Made by a program: the position numbers and the translations under genes. Below are positions 1 to 13,911 of a DNA stretch of 64,000 nucleotides, in pieces. Location: positions 23,245,036 through 23,309,035 of the forward strand of contig CM055198.1 of assembly GCA_029224185.1 (NCBI GenBank), read 5' to 3'. The stretch is from Karalla daura (Eukaryota; Chordata; Actinopteri; Chaetodontiformes; Leiognathidae). Each line of letters starts with the position of its first letter. Position 1 is the first letter of the stretch. The notes beneath the pieces were generated by a model, which was not told where the DNA came from, did not search any database, and saw only the letters and a program-made list of their open reading frames with translations.

Positions 1-793
1 CGTTCTTCTTTCAAAATATGGCACCGCTCAGACTGCATGAATGTCATGCAGGATTCCCAGGGATCTGTCACCTCAGGATGCACTTCATTCCAGAGGTGGA
101 TGTTTCCTCATCACCAGAGGCAACGTGCAGATAGAATTAGAGACACCGTCTCCCGGCTTGAGTTGAGTTACTTGGAATGACATGCATTCACAAACTTCCA
201 GACGTGATTAAAAACACAACAATGTCCTGTGGTTTACAAATGTGCATTACACAACACAGAGGTCATTGTTTTGAGAAAGGTGCTCGGCTTTCACCTTCAA
301 GAATGTTTTCTGAGAATTTCTCAGGTTTGTTTCAGACACAGAGATGTAAACCATCAGCTGCAGGTCTACACGCTGCGCTGTAAACAGTGTTTACGCATCA
401 ATACTTATTTCACTCCTGATTTCACACTTGGAAGGCGTCGTCCAAATGTAATCTGGGTCCTGAGATATTTTGATCTTACAACTATTATTAAGCACCTCTG
501 GCTTTGAACTGTATCTTGGTGCCCGTCCATTTCAGATCCATCCCCGTCTCCTTAGGCCACAATAACAATAAAGAGAAGCCAGGACTTCTAATAATACTAT
601 TAAAGGTGTTTAATCTTTCCATCCATCCATCATCTTTGTACCTCGACAGCGTTGCTGAAGTCTCTCCAACCCGAGACACACAGACACACCGCTCACTCTC
701 ACTCTCACACTCACACCAACAACTTTATATTGAGGTGAAATTATGATCCAGACAGAATGAACCACAGCAGACGAAGAAAGATTCCAGAAGTTT

Positions 794-796
<3 letters not shown>

Positions 797-831
<35 letters not shown>
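797..831. repeat. (CA)n microsatellite
   Basis: 35 bp of uninterrupted CA. Confidence 0.97.
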
Positions 832-833
<2 letters not shown>

Positions 834-1100
834 ATCAGCACATGTAAGTGAGACTAAAACATCAGCTGAAGCATCCATGGCACCGCGAGCAGCTGCTGGA
901 ACTTCCCACGCCACCATGCTGGGAAGGCAGGAAACACACCTCTGTTCAGATTGTGGCCCTCAGGTGCTGATCCAGCCTGGTGCTTAGCCTGGAACCAGTC
1001 TTTCTGTTTCCACTAACAACAGAAGTGGCACTGGTCTGAGTACTAGAGTAGCACCACTTCTTTGCTTGACCAGGAGTAGAGAACCAGCTACATCAGAGGG

Positions 1101-1217
1101 CAGGGCCAGGCTCGGGGCCAGACTCGGGCACAGATTCTGGGCCAGACTCTGGGCGAGGCTAGGGGCCAGACTCGGGGCCAGGCTCGGGGCCAGGCTTGGG
1201 GCCAGGCTCGGGGCCAC
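1101..1217. repeat. Imperfect GC-rich minisatellite, about 12 bp unit
   Basis: Repeated ggggccagactc / ggggccaggctc units, about nine copies with variation. It gives a false repeated SLAPSLAP frame on the minus strand. Confidence 0.8.
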
Positions 1218-2650
1218 CACTTGTCACATAGGATGAAAAGGGAGCGATCAGCAGACCGGGCGAGGTGCTTCTCTGGTGCTGCACAGCACAGATAGAGACA
1301 CTGAAGCTGCGTACCTGCTGATCATGGTTACTCCAGAAGCTGGGGTTCATTATTGGTGCATTCCTCCTCAGCCTGCTCCTGATTGGCCCGGGGTGATGTC
1401 AGACAGGCCCAGCGCCAGGTGTCAAACATCTCTGACAGAAACAGCATCCAGCTGGACGAGAGGAGACAGCGATGACAACAACAATCACATCTTCACTGAA
1501 GACCCTCCGTCTGCATTCCTGGTCGTGATTCTAGGAACAGCTGAAGTTAGCGTGATGCTACTGCGGCGTGTCTAGAGGTGGTCCTGCTCAATGATGCTCC
1601 TCGACAACAGCTCTGCCTCAACCTGGTTCCTGAGTCACTGTCCTTTGTTCTGCTGGACAGTGATCCGACATCTGATCTGTTATGTCCACGTTCATGTGGA
1701 CGTAAGCTACGCATGCATTAAAGGGCAAAAGAATCTCCAAGCATGTTTTTACTTTTGAAATAATGTGGCAATCCAGACCTATTGAGCCTGCCACATCTTG
1801 AATCACACCCGTCTAGGGTAGCATAAAGATTTTATCTCTTGTTGAAAACAACTCAAACCAGAATCAAGAAATGAGTTCCTGATGCAGCCTCCGCCAATAT
1901 GTTGCGCATTTACTCAGGTTTTAGAACTAAAGCCTCCCTTCGAGTACTATGAAGTTGCAGGCAGTTTTCTGAAACATGACATCCTGTAAAAGTGAAGACA
2001 TTTCCAATAAAATACCTGCGAGGGGCCACAAGGCACTGTGATGCTTTTAAAAGGGAAGCTTCTGCTGACATCGCTGCCCCCGGCGAGGTCTCTGGAGAGG
2101 ATCCGCTCTGATGTGGAGAGCTGCACTTGAATGCAACATGGAGGACATTTACACTTCCTCTTTTATCCAGAGTGCAGCTGGAAGAAGCTGGAAGCAGATG
2201 GGAAAATGCTAGGTAGACACATTTCTTACTATACCCTCTTACTTACCCTAATCTGTTGTGTCCACTTTAGATCTATGAACAGTCATTGAAGACGTACCAG
2301 TGTGAGTGAGTGGGAATGAGGACGAGGAGGGAGGACCTGCCCAGTCCCAGTTTACCAGTCCCCAGTATCTCACTGAGCATGTTTCTCCTGGCAGCCTCTC
2401 ATCTCCATGACATGGTCTTGATGAAGCTGTTTAATGTCGTAATAATATCATTGTGTCTGGACCCAGATACAGAACAGTTTGGTGTGGCAATATTTTAGTG
2501 ATTTATTTCAAATCATACACAGACTCGGTTGCTGGTAATTGAGAACGGTTACGGCATGTTTTAATCACTCGGCCACTCTGGCACCCAAATACCTAGCAGA
2601 GACCAATAATACGTGCCACCTGCTGCATCGGAGCGCTGCTTTACAATACA

Positions 2651-2697
2651 GAGAAGAAGAAGAGGAGGAGGAGGAGGAGGAGGAGGAAGGAGAAGAT
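2651..2697. repeat. (GAA/GGA)n purine tract
   Basis: Mixed GAA and GAG/GGA triplets on the + strand. Confidence 0.9.
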
Positions 2698-5311
2698 GGC
2701 AGCAACAGACATCAGTTTCTTCAGCAAACAAAAAGCAAAAGCTGGCACATCCCGGGCACATCTTAGCTCAGAGTTTCCCTTCGTCATTCGCTCCCAGGCG
2801 AGCGCAGCTGCTGCAAAGCAAGAGAACAAGAGGCACTTCAGCAGGACTGGAGCAGGGGGATGTGTTTTTGTTTCCCTGGTGCCTAAGTTCTGACCAAGCT
2901 GGCAGCGCTTACTTAATTAGCTCACATGCAGAACAATGATGCCAAACCCTTCCCGAGCATGTTGAGTGGACACATCGCAGACGTTACAAGCTGGTTGTGC
3001 CCCATTAAGCACCCAGATTTTCAGGCCAACAACCACATCCAGAAACGAACAGGGCAGATTACAGCTTCATGAATGGGACCACAGCAACAATATGTCAGTG
3101 GAGCTGTCAGGAAACGGTGTTGAATGATGTATCTGTTTCATGAGGAAACGTTCACTCTTTTCTTTCACTGCCACCCTCAGAGGATCAAACTAAAGCGGCG
3201 GTGCCAGTGAGCGCTGGCTGAACTGTGTGCTTAGACAAGAAAACTCATAACAAATAAAACAAGATCGTCAGGCCCGGCTTCCTCTGAATGTGAGGCATGG
3301 CAGGTCAGAGTTCCTGCAGCAGGCCTGCGTGCTGTTTCATCTCCTGAAGGATGGAGATTCCTCTGGAAAATGTGACTTATGCTCAAAAAAACACCGGTGG
3401 TCGCAGTTTAAGTGGCGCTGCAGTCAGTCAAGGAGATGCTGTGATTGACAGCGGCTGACAAAGAGCTGCTGCGATCCCATCAAACGTCTGAGACTCTGAC
3501 ACTATGGAGCAGCGATGAAATCTTTCCATTTTAACGTTGTTTTCCTCACTGAGCCGCCACTGAAGTGTTTTCCCAGCTTTTAGTTGCCTTTATATGACGC
3601 GTCTAAGAGTGTTTGAGTTTGTTAAACTTCTGAAAGTCTGCATCATGCCATGTAATGATTAGCCCGGCATATTTTCCCCCCACGCCTTGGCAGCCGGCAG
3701 AGGAGCAGCCTGGCACAGGACGGGGAGCAGGGACGGGCTCCGTCCCCACAACTGCTCCCTCTCAGAGTCTCTGGACCCGGCGAACACTCGACTGATGCAA
3801 CAAAGTGGCACGAAACGAGACGTGAAAGCCGAGCTGATCTAGTTGGCCCGGATCTGCTCATCTCCTCCCTCTGTTTCTGGGAATTCACCCTGCCAGTCTT
3901 ACATCTTCATCATATTATTGTTATTTTTTTTAAGCTGTCATATCTACCATCTCACATGCCGTCTGCGTGCCAGGAACTAGACTGTCCCAGAGATGAGAAA
4001 CAGATAGATCCCGTCCTGCTAATTCGCTGTGGTGTGGTTATTTTCCTCCTCTGCGTCGTGGCCTCCTCCAGGAGGAGAGCGAGCCACCACACAGACTGTT
4101 CTCCTCCGCTGGATCCTCCTGGTGGATGGTGACACATGGTAGCGGACATGACGTGGTTGAGCTTAAACTGATGAAACTCAGAAGGTCAAGCTGCGTAATT
4201 TAGTTGTTTGAATGACAGAATAATAACAATAATAATGATAATAATAAAAGAAGTGACTGTATAGCTCTTAGTCTTTAAAGGAAGGCAGAGTCATTCATGT
4301 TGTGGGAACTGAGGTCAGGGAAGTTCAGGGCCAGCAGCACTTTGACTGAGGCATTATGCATTGGTTCTGTTGAATCTGCTCTCTAATTAGTTAGCTAATC
4401 TCCCTTATGAAAAGCGACTGGAGGGGAAGTGGACCAGATTCTTTATGAATGAAACTGTATGCCACAGCGAGTCAGGAGAAAGCCCCCGTGGAAAGCCCGG
4501 GATAATTCATGCAATAAATGCTCCATTGGAGAGCGGCCTGAGCAACGCAGCTCCTCGTGTTCGGAGACTAATCCAGACACTCAGCACGCTAGATGATGCA
4601 CAGCACACTCTTCTCGAACATGGTGTAAATTATGCACCGCATCTCCTGGGGAAATTTGGGAACAGGGGTCATAATTAAGACCAGGGCTGCAGAATGAGCC
4701 TTCAGCCACATATTTCGCAAGACAAAGCTGCTCAAATTGGAATTAATACTGGACTGGAATGAGGCTGGAATGAAATTTGTGGCGCCTTTGAGGATTATGG
4801 CACATGATCAAACAAAAGTTCTTCCCCTACTGGACCGTCCTATGTGAATTTCCTACTTTATATCACAGGCATTAGTGACTGAGTGTAATTCATGTGAATT
4901 CTTGGTGATTATTGGGTGTATCAATCAACAAAGACAATTATTAAAGCAGTGACATCCTTTGTTATCAGACTGGCTTGGAAAGGATGAAGGATTAATGGTG
5001 GGTCTGGATCTTTTCAAGCCTGTGTTAATATAGTACTCCACCCTCCGTCAAATATGAAACCAGTAAACTGTGATACGACGCTGTGTGAGCGAGTACAAGT
5101 ACGTATAGTTTCACTCATATTGAACAGCTGAGCAGTGGAAGTAGCAGCGCTGCACAGCTGAACTGCTAATCCCACGTATTATTGTGCAGTGGTTGGAATA
5201 ATTGCAGTGATGAAGGATGACGATGATTATCATAAATTGTGGGGTAAAAGTGTTCTGACACGGGAGGTTTCATCCCCCTGCGGTACCCAGACCGCTCTGT
5301 GGAGGCTGAGC

Positions 5312-5334
5312 GGGGGGGGGGGGGGGGGGGGGGG
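5312..5334. repeat. Poly(G), 23 bases
   Basis: Uninterrupted G run beside the SINE head at 5394. Confidence 0.95.
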
Positions 5335-5393
5335 TGCGTGAAGATGTGCGTTAGATAACGGGATCAAACATCCGTCGTTTGACCTGCTCTGTG

Positions 5394-5537
5394 CTGGTCG
5401 TCCCAGCGGACTGTGGGAGGAAATACCTGCAGAAGACGTGGGGAGACAGAGCGCGCTCTGTCGCTGTGACCGGCGCCTGAACCCGGGACTTTCCTGCTGC
5501 GAGGTGACGGTGCTGACCACTAATCCACCGTGTCGCC
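5394..5537 (-). mobile_element. tRNA-related SINE head, degenerate
   Basis: On the minus strand it begins ggcgacacggtggattag, continues with tggtcagcaccgtcacctcg and a B-box-like cccgggttcaggcgcc, and later has tttcctcccacagtcc. This is the order of the common teleost tRNA-derived dispersed element (A box, B box, body). A 23-G run lies just past its end. Confidence 0.6.
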
Positions 5538-6937
5538 AAAGGGGTAATCTTCGTGTTGAAAACAGCTGTGGGTTTTAACATGTTCTTTTTTTATCTAATA
5601 GTGAAAGGGAGAAACATGAATTGCAGATGATACAACCCGGGAGTGAATTGCTTCAGGATTAGCTGTGCGAGTTATCATTCTTAGTGCCAGACATTGTTTT
5701 GACAAGTTGAAGTTGACCTGTGTTATGAAGTGCTCATGAAGCCTCGGCTATTGTTTTGCATTTTGTGGTGGCTGTTTTGGTCAAAACACAGAGATTCATC
5801 TTGGAGACAGCGTTGATGTTATCCAGAAAGAGGAGAGCACGGTACGGTTTATTTTTTTTAGCTAGTTACTGCATCCGTGTCATGCGAAATCAATTACGCG
5901 TCAGACGAAGCACTTCACAAACTCCAAATCTCCCTGGAAGCACGGTTTGTAACCGTGGTGGGGTCGTCCTTGCTCTATTTTAACTTTATTACACGAGTCA
6001 CGTCTCAGTTCAGTCAAACAGCGTTTCCTTCGTGTGCTGAGAGGAAGCAACCTGACCCAGGTGTCCTGCTCCACATCCACGCTCAGCTCCATCCGAGGAG
6101 CGCACACTGGGAGGTGAACAAACGCATCACAACATAACATCTGTTTAACACGTTCACACAGCTTATTCACACAGTCACCACTGAGTACATCTCTCTCTGT
6201 AACACCTGGAGAAAGCAGCTGTAGCCGTGGGTCGAGATGCAGCAAGTGGACGTATGGAGGAAAGATGGCGTCGTCTTCGTGTCTCGATGTGTTTGTTAAT
6301 CTCCCTCCAGAAGAGGGAGACAGAAGTGACCCGCTGCAGGTTCAAGCCCCACATAAAGCAAGTTCCCATACAAATAAAATATATGTCGATATTAGAAGTC
6401 CCAAAACTTTCAAGATAAACAGTATTTTAGAGGTTAAGGTTTAACCCTAACGTTAAGGTCCTTCAGTTTCCTGCCCTGGTCTAAAAACATGCATGTGAGT
6501 GAGTGATTGCAGGTTGGAGGGTGCGTGCATGTTATATTAGGATTTAATCTCCCTCTCAACAGGGTCGCAGCACTTCCAGGACAGACCTTGAACAATAGCA
6601 GTGGGTTAAGATGAACTCGATAGTGATTCATAACCTTCATAACCTCCCTGGTCCTGTTTGTTTTGTTTGTCTATGTGTGTGGTAACAGTATACTATGTAA
6701 AACAGCTGCTCCTGTTATTCATTTTGCTATGTTGTTTTGTTTTCCTAGCAATCAGCTCCAAACCCCCTGTGTGTCGTTCAACATGACTCCATCTTTCTGT
6801 TATGAACCTTGGAATTTGTGTTATTGATTCACATCTCTCTCCCAGTGAATAACGTCTGACCTACTTTGTGTGACAGTGTTGGAGAACGGTCCGACCCGAG
6901 TCTTTTCATTCCACCTTAACAGTGCACACCACCACCG

Positions 6938-7000
6938 TCTCCAGGTCATACAGGCTGGAGGCAGGTGGACACGCCCCGGACAGGTGTCCAGTCCATCCCT

Positions 7001-7003
<3 letters not shown>
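6938..7003 (-). mobile_element. Possible SINE fragment before a CA repeat
   Basis: Carries ggctggaggcaggtggacac and ggacaggtgtccagtccatc, which resemble the same dispersed-element body. It leads directly into (AC)n at 7003-7060, as in many copies of this family. Confidence 0.4.

Positions 7004-7060
<57 letters not shown>
7003..7060. repeat. (AC)n microsatellite
   Basis: 58 bp uninterrupted. Confidence 0.97.
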
Positions 7061-7064
<4 letters not shown>

Positions 7065-8112
7065 TCACAGGAGTTCCCTGTGAACCAGACCAACTCGTAT
7101 AGATTTCAATATTAAAAAAGTTTGTTTCTTCCCATGTTTTTATCCAGACTTGCATAAAATAGAACAGAACACTGTTCCTGGCTGTCACTGCTAAAGAAGT
7201 ACAACTAAATTTATCGTAGCACGCCTGTAGACACGAGCCATGAGACATCATCCTCTCACTGGTTTCCATTTGCACGGTCCCAGTATGTAACCGATCCCAC
7301 TGTCTACCACGCCGTAATGGTATAAATTTCTGTTAACGTAGCTTTGGAGAAGCAGAGTCCATGAAGGACCAGTGTTGGGATCCAGCAGGAGAGGCTGCAC
7401 AGTACAATACATCTTCTAAAACCTCAAATTAATTTGATTCTCTGAAGCAGCTTCAGCTCTGACAACAGATTTATTGTTGAATAACACGAGGCAAAGACAA
7501 ACACTAGAGATGAATGATGTCAAAGCGGGCCCGATTCTAAATCGGTCCTGCTGAAGGACACAAAGAAAACTAGTGGATGTGTGATATTTTTGTACATATT
7601 CAACATGGACAAATCTGGAGAAAGCTCTGTTATGATAAAGGTCTCAAAGGTCTGAAGGAATTCCCTCTCGCTCCGCCATGAAATCACTTGTCAGGGTTTG
7701 ATTGGCATTGCACAAGAAGACCCCAGACCCCAGAAATTGCTTTATTCACAGTGGTACAGACACAAATGAGTTCAGTTTAGATGATTGTTTTACCTTTTCA
7801 AAACATTATGTTTCTATTCTCGCTGTCTTATCCAAGGTTGATGGCCGTCATTTGCTGTGTTGATCCTGGAATCTGAAAGCTATGATTCACTGTGCAGTTA
7901 TCTCTCATTAAGTGCCATTAGTCCTGGGTTATTCTTGTCTCTGTGTCTTTTACTGCGATAATTTATTACAAAACATGGCACAGAGCGACGCCTTTGATAT
8001 GCCCTAATATGCTTTTCCACCTCTTAGCACTATTTTACTGCTATTGTCATAGCTGTGAGCTCTTTGGACGGCAGACCCCGTTGACACAGTTATTCCACTG
8101 TCTGTCATACAG

Positions 8113-8137
8113 TACACACACACACACACACACACAC
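8113..8137. repeat. (AC)n microsatellite
   Basis: 25 bp uninterrupted. Confidence 0.95.
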
Positions 8138-10281
8138 GTATGACTGGGTATAGTGGAAGAGACAGGAGCAGAGACTGGGAGATATGCATGGATTACAAAA
8201 GCAAATTTCGATCACATTTCAGAGGATTGTCTTGGCTGCGTGTGGGTGTTTTGAGAAAAGCGTGTCTCTCCTTCGAGGGAGAGCTGCACTCGCTCGCTGT
8301 GAGAACTCAGTGCCTTATCTCTGGACCGAGTCAACTCGTTTCACTCTTTCCTCTGCAGTTATTTACAAAAACGCCATCGATTCGCGTTCACACCCTAAGT
8401 CAACTAAAGTGCTCGGCACTTATCACAAATGGTGAACTCCCTTCTGCTGGCCACAGCGCCGGCCCGCGGGTACAGGGGACATGAGGAAGTTACAACAATG
8501 TCGAGGAAGTGTGTTAGTGTGCCTGTCGGATATGAGTGTCACTGCGCTTAATTGAGCCCGGAGAAGTGGCGCTAAGCTAACTGCGCGCGAATTTCACTTA
8601 AAGGGGATTCTGTAACATACCTAACTTTGATCCACAGAGGCAGGAAATCTCAGCTTTGCCGTCCCACGATAACCTCTGAAAAGTTGGCTTTTCAAGTTGT
8701 GAGAAGTTGGTGAAATGTATGGGAAGGCCGATAAGTCTCGCCTCACTTGCCGTTTTCCCATGCAGCAACAACAGCGTGTTAACATCTGGTTTAATGGTTG
8801 TGGCATGCAGAGCACGTCTGTCGCTGGACACCGCGCTGAAAAGACGTCTCGTCTGCGCTCTCTCAGTGTTCGGTGGCACATGACCGCGTCCTCCTGCCAG
8901 CCCAGTCCCACGGAAAGCCTGAGAAACCTGCTGATAAGCGCAGAGGGAAACATTATACAAATACTTAGGCATCACTTCTCACTTCTCACTGTGATTTGTG
9001 TGGCGGGCTTTCTGCGCTCAGATGCAGGAGCGAAGCTGTCGGTGGCACGTCTGCAGTATTCACTGTTACTGGCTGAACGTGATAGCAACCATTGTGCAGT
9101 TTTGATGCAACACCGATGGCCATTTGTTCTTCCAGATATATTTTATTTTTTCATCAGATCCTGTGCAAACAACCAATAATGGAAATGACTCTTGGCAACG
9201 GCTCAGTACGAGAGTCATGTTCAAGGGATGATGTGATGAATTATTGAATTTCAGTCCCATTATTTATTTTTTATGATGATAAACTGTTTTCCCTTGTAAG
9301 CCCCCCTCTATGAAACTGACACACCGCACATTGATAAACTGAGAAATAATGGGCATAACAAACAAAGCCTACGTTCTTAATCGTCGTTTCATTTCGCATC
9401 GTATGTAACGATCTCTTGGCTTTATATGCCATTAAAACCCAGCGAGACAAGTTAATGATCACTGCAAAAGTTGAAGGAGAGTGGATACACAGACTTGGAT
9501 GTTTTACTTGAGTGCATGCAAAGCTCTCTTAAAGTCTGAGACTTGAAGCTTTTAATGCCAAGCGTGAGTCATCGTGCAGCCTGGCCCGGCCCGCACCGAA
9601 ACTCATCAGTTTTCCCCGGGTGCCTGGGCCTGGGGTCTGATCCGCTCTGGAACCTGCGTCCTACACGGAGCCGCGCTAACTCCAGAGGAACCACATCTGG
9701 AGTGTGGTCTGGACGTGTGTGTCACACTCTGGAGCGAGGCCAGTCGACTCGTGTGTGCGGTGGTGACACCACAGGCCGTTAAACGAATGATGTTTTTACA
9801 GCGCGGAGTCCTCGTCCTCCGACCGGGCCGGGGACCGTAAACGCCGAGCCCCAAAACAACCAAAACCCTCCGTCTCCGGCGGTCAGGCTGTCCCCGCCCA
9901 CTCTCACCATGTCCTCTGGTAGCGTAGAGCGGACGAGCGCGGACGGGCCTGAAACCAATCTGTACAGTGTCAGCTTCAGATCAAACGAGGATTCAGAGTC
10001 CTGGCACGCCAGCTGGCCAGCTTCGCTCTGCGATTACTGCACGATAACGATCTGGGTGCCGGTCCAGCGCAGCGCCCCACAGCGAGATGTAAACACGCAG
10101 CCAGCGAACAAAGCGTCATTGATTATACCACTGGTAGTCCATGTGCAGAGTGTTAAACTCTAGTTTTCCTTCTGCTGCTAGAAATACACAAGCAGACAAC
10201 ACCATCTGAAGTAGCTAATTAATCTAACCCCAGACCTGCAGTCAACCACACCAGGGCTGCGGATGCTGCAAATTACAGTAA

Positions 10282-10294
10282 TGTGTGTGTGTGT

Positions 10295-10341
<47 letters not shown>
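10282..10341. repeat. (TG)n microsatellite
   Basis: 60 bp with one TGTATG interruption near 10299. Confidence 0.96.
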
Positions 10342-10342
<1 letters not shown>

Positions 10343-11921
10343 ACGACACGCTGAAGTCATCAGTGGTAGGCAGTATTAGCGGGCTGGAAAAGGAAAGCTG
10401 GTATGTTGTTTGTTGGGGTTTTACTCGTAATCAATACAATTTACACTCACATAAACTGAACAAATTGACAAATTTTAAAACGCTTTTATGCAGGAGTACA
10501 GGAATCTCCATTGTAAATACACAACTTTCCATTTTTTTTTCAGATTCCAGATTCTCTCAATATTTGGTAAAGCCATCACCACACATGTTTATGGAGAGCT
10601 GAGTAATGGTAAGCTACCTGATGCCTCCACTAGTGAGGAGGATACCTGCTCCTGCTCACTGTCCACACACGTCCCATCGCTTCTCGTCTCATCAACAGAG
10701 CTGCTGATTCCTGATCAATCCCGGTCAGCTTTGCTCATCCTCTCAATGCCGGACCAGTCCATCGAGTCCCATTCACTCTTACAGCCTTCTCTTGTCTTGA
10801 GATCTGACCCGAGATCGAGGTGGATCTAAAATTGGTTGCTGAATTGGGGGAAAAGTAGTCGATGTAAGTTGTGTGTCTGTGAGTAATTAAATCGTTAAGT
10901 GCCTGGGAATTCAATATAATTCCACCTCAGTGAGTTGATATGGTTTCTGGCGATGACCTTGGACGTTGTCTCCACAAACTTAATTTCCCTTCCACCAAAG
11001 CCACTTGGAAGGTTCTTGGAAGGTTGGATTGGATTATTTTCTGATGCCAACTGTGCCTGCAGATGCAGAGTCATTAAAGCATTGGTCTTTTGTAATCTTT
11101 GGTTGTCTCCAAGAGAGAACTAAGGATGACTGCTCGCATGTTGGCCAATGTAATGTGATGCAAAGTGAGGCCAGATTGTACATGGAGCTAACAGTCCGAT
11201 CAGTGGCTGTGGCAGACCGGGGTCCTAGAAGAGCGGAAACTTGATTGAATTAGTGTTTCCCTATAAGCTTCTAATCACACAATTGCACATCTGTTAAATT
11301 GATCCATGAGACGAGATTGTTCTTCAACAGAGTCATTGAGGAATACCTAATTGTTATAAAGAGCCCGCAGTTTGTGGCGTAATTAATAACACGGCGTTCT
11401 TTGTGACCTCTCATCATCCTTCAACCAAAGTCCATGTTTCATCTCAGGCTTTCTGGCAAAAACAGCGTTCCTCTGGGCCCAAAGGAGGAGTACCAGACAT
11501 GAGCTAAAATAGACATTTAGACTCACAAATGAATGGAGAAAAACACCAGTCTCATCCAGAATACACTCCTGCTTCCCAAACAGACACCCTAGTCAGCTGC
11601 GGCTGTCGGCCCTAAATCAAACAGGGGGAGAATCGAACCATGCAGCAACGCGCATTAGCTCAGCGTCCTCCTGTTGTTTGGATTGTGACGAATGATTCTC
11701 TGTAAATAACCAAAAGAAGCTGAGAGCGATTACGACGTCTCCTCGGCACTGACTCATATGTTTTGTTGAAGTTGACTGAGACGATCAGATAACATAGAAA
11801 GGACGATTCTGGCATTTCCTTTGAATGATCAGAAGTTTAATAGAATCTCAGTTTTTCCCCCGAAAAGCTAATGTTACAATTACGTTTTACACCATGACTG
11901 CTTCACCTCCACTAAACATTC

Positions 11922-12235
11922 AGAATAGAATAGAGTAGAATAGAGTAGAACAATGTTCAGTCGGACATGTTAAAAGACAAAACAATATCATTAAAATGCA
12001 AACATCAGGCCATCGGAGGAAGCCAAACAAGCTAACAAACATTTCCTATCTGAAAAGGAGCAGGAAGGAAGTACTGAGCTTATCAAGTGTTTTCACTCTC
12101 ACACTCTTTGATGAGGAACTCTCATCATCCAAGAGCAATGTAATCAACCTAAACATGCATGAACATGTAAACTAATTAACTAAAAAGCTAAATAAACATT
12201 ATTCTATTCTATTGTATTCTGTTCTGTTCTAGGAA
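11922..12235. repeat. Inverted-repeat-flanked segment, about 310 bp
   Basis: Left end gaatagaatagagtagaata and right end attctattctattgtattct are inverted near-copies, both stepping into (C/T)AATG-type inner ends. It could be a fold-back mobile element or two unrelated (TAGAA)n tracts. Confidence 0.35.
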
Positions 12236-13576
12236 CCACTCCACTGCTCTCGGATGTGTGTTTTCCAGCCGGGCTCCCTCGGTCCTCTGACCCTCTGAGT
12301 GGGTTGTCATGCTTGACATGTTCATGCTCGACACACACACAGAGAACGTGTTTTATGACGAATGTGAGTTGGGACGGACACAGATTTGCTCCGTGCTGCC
12401 TAAATAGCGGAGAAGATGCAGGAACTAGAATAAAAAGGCTCATTTGTCCTTGGCTTTGGGACGGCACTTTGCAATTCAAGTGAAAATACTTTTGCAATCA
12501 GTCTGAGCGAACCTTGAACAGCTGATACTGTTAGGACGGCTGACCGAGCTCAGCATGAGGGAATATGAAGGGTAATGGTGGACGTCACGACCATGAAGGA
12601 TTCTGTATGTCTTGGACGGCAAAAGACATTAGCATGTGTGCAATAGCCCAGTCTGTCAGGTTTGTGTCTGAGAGAGTAATGAGCTTGGCTGCAGCTCCTG
12701 CCAGTGAAAAGTACCTCTGCTCAACCTCTTCCACTGAAAACCCCGAAACGTGTCCCGGAGAGACGGACAGCGACGGCGGTGGGGGACGGGGGACGGGGGA
12801 CGGGGTGTTTCCAGGGCGACGTCTCCACCCGTCGAGCCGGGATGGATCAGCTGTCACGTGTGTGGAGAGGATGTGTCCTGTTAGGGACGGAGCGGAGCCG
12901 TCTCACAGCGATTAGTCGACGCTCTGTTTGCGTTTCTCAAACATGCATCAGAAAGCCTCGTCTCAGCCGCCCACTCTCACCAGTACATTAAACATCATTT
13001 GTCAAACTGGGATCACGCTCTGACAGAAATGTGCACGCACGCTGCTTTTGTTAGCCCGGGCTACGCTGGGTGCACGGTGTGATGATTGCTTCCCTGAGGT
13101 TTCTGCTCCAGACTCGGAGCCGATGCCAGCCGTCGGGCCGCCCTCCCTCCGTCCGGGCAGTCGCTGTGTAGTCGCTGATGGACTGACAGCTGTCTGTGCA
13201 GGGAGGCTGCACAGACAGCTGAGCAGGATGGACGGATGTCCCTCTGGGTCTTGTCAGGGCGATGCCAGCTAGAGCCCCCGGTGGCTGGCGTCCACACGTG
13301 GACTCCCAGACGCTCTGCGTTTCGAGGTGGACTCGTGCCGCCAGCTGCTGTGTAGCTTCTCCTGTGCGGACGTGAAACAGCGCAGGGAAACGTTAGTGCT
13401 TGTGTGACACCAGGAGCCTGGAAGCTGCAGCCACACAGAGCAGGTAATCATCTGGCTCCGTGGCTCGCTCGTCCTCAGTCCTCCTACACTCTTATAGATA
13501 AGTACGCTGAGTATCCATGCAAATACTTGGCAGACAATTCAATTCCTCCTGGATGGGGTGGGGGTGGAGGGGGGTG

Positions 13577-13662
13577 TTTCTCTCTCTCCCTCTCTCTCCC
13601 CCTGTCTCTCTCTCTCTCCCTCTCTCTCTCTGTGTCTCTTTCCCTCTCTCTCTCCCTCTTCG
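13577..13662. repeat. CT-rich low-complexity tract upstream of eln
   Basis: Pyrimidine-only apart from a few Gs, about 250-330 bases before the eln ATG. Confidence 0.85.
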
Positions 13663-13700
13663 CTGGCAGCAGCGTCTGTGCTGTTGGCAGGAGTGACCAG

Positions 13701-13911
13701 AATAAAAACAGCAACACCAGACATAGGGGAGGAAAAAAGCAAAGTGATCCATTGAACTAGAGTCTTTGCCCTGTCTTAATTACGGCGAGTTCCACATCTT
13801 TTCCCTTTTTCCACCTTCTCCTTCATCCTTTAAAACTTTGGGCTTGTGCTAATTAGTTAGAAGAGAGTAAAACCAGCTGATCGGGAGAGGGGTGGTGCAG
13901 TTTGGAGCGAG
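13701..13911 (+). promoter_or_regulatory. Probable eln promoter / 5' UTR region
   Basis: Region directly before the eln ATG. An AT-rich aataaaaac at 13701 could act as a TATA-like element, and a long pyrimidine tract (13577-13662) lies upstream. No firm start-site signal; inferred from position only. Confidence 0.3.

Larger units (their letters stand above)
1..13700. other. Upstream intergenic region, no gene recognised
   Basis: No open reading frame here resembles a known protein, and none has a convincing splice structure. It holds microsatellites, one small minisatellite (1101-1217), SINE remnants (5394-5537, 6938-7003), a 23-G run and a GC-richer stretch near 9560-9960. Human ELN also has other genes upstream; none is seen here. 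Confidence 0.6.

Noticed and set aside
2539..2939. Glu- and Gly-rich frames around 2650
   Set aside because: Translation of a GAA/GGA tract.
5370..5540. Possible functional tRNA gene
   Set aside because: Only A- and B-box-like motifs within a decayed SINE; no cloverleaf or anticodon arm could be drawn.
8598..9179. Overlapping open frames of 110-154 codons upstream of eln
   Set aside because: Open on both strands in several frames, no known family, no coding-like pattern.
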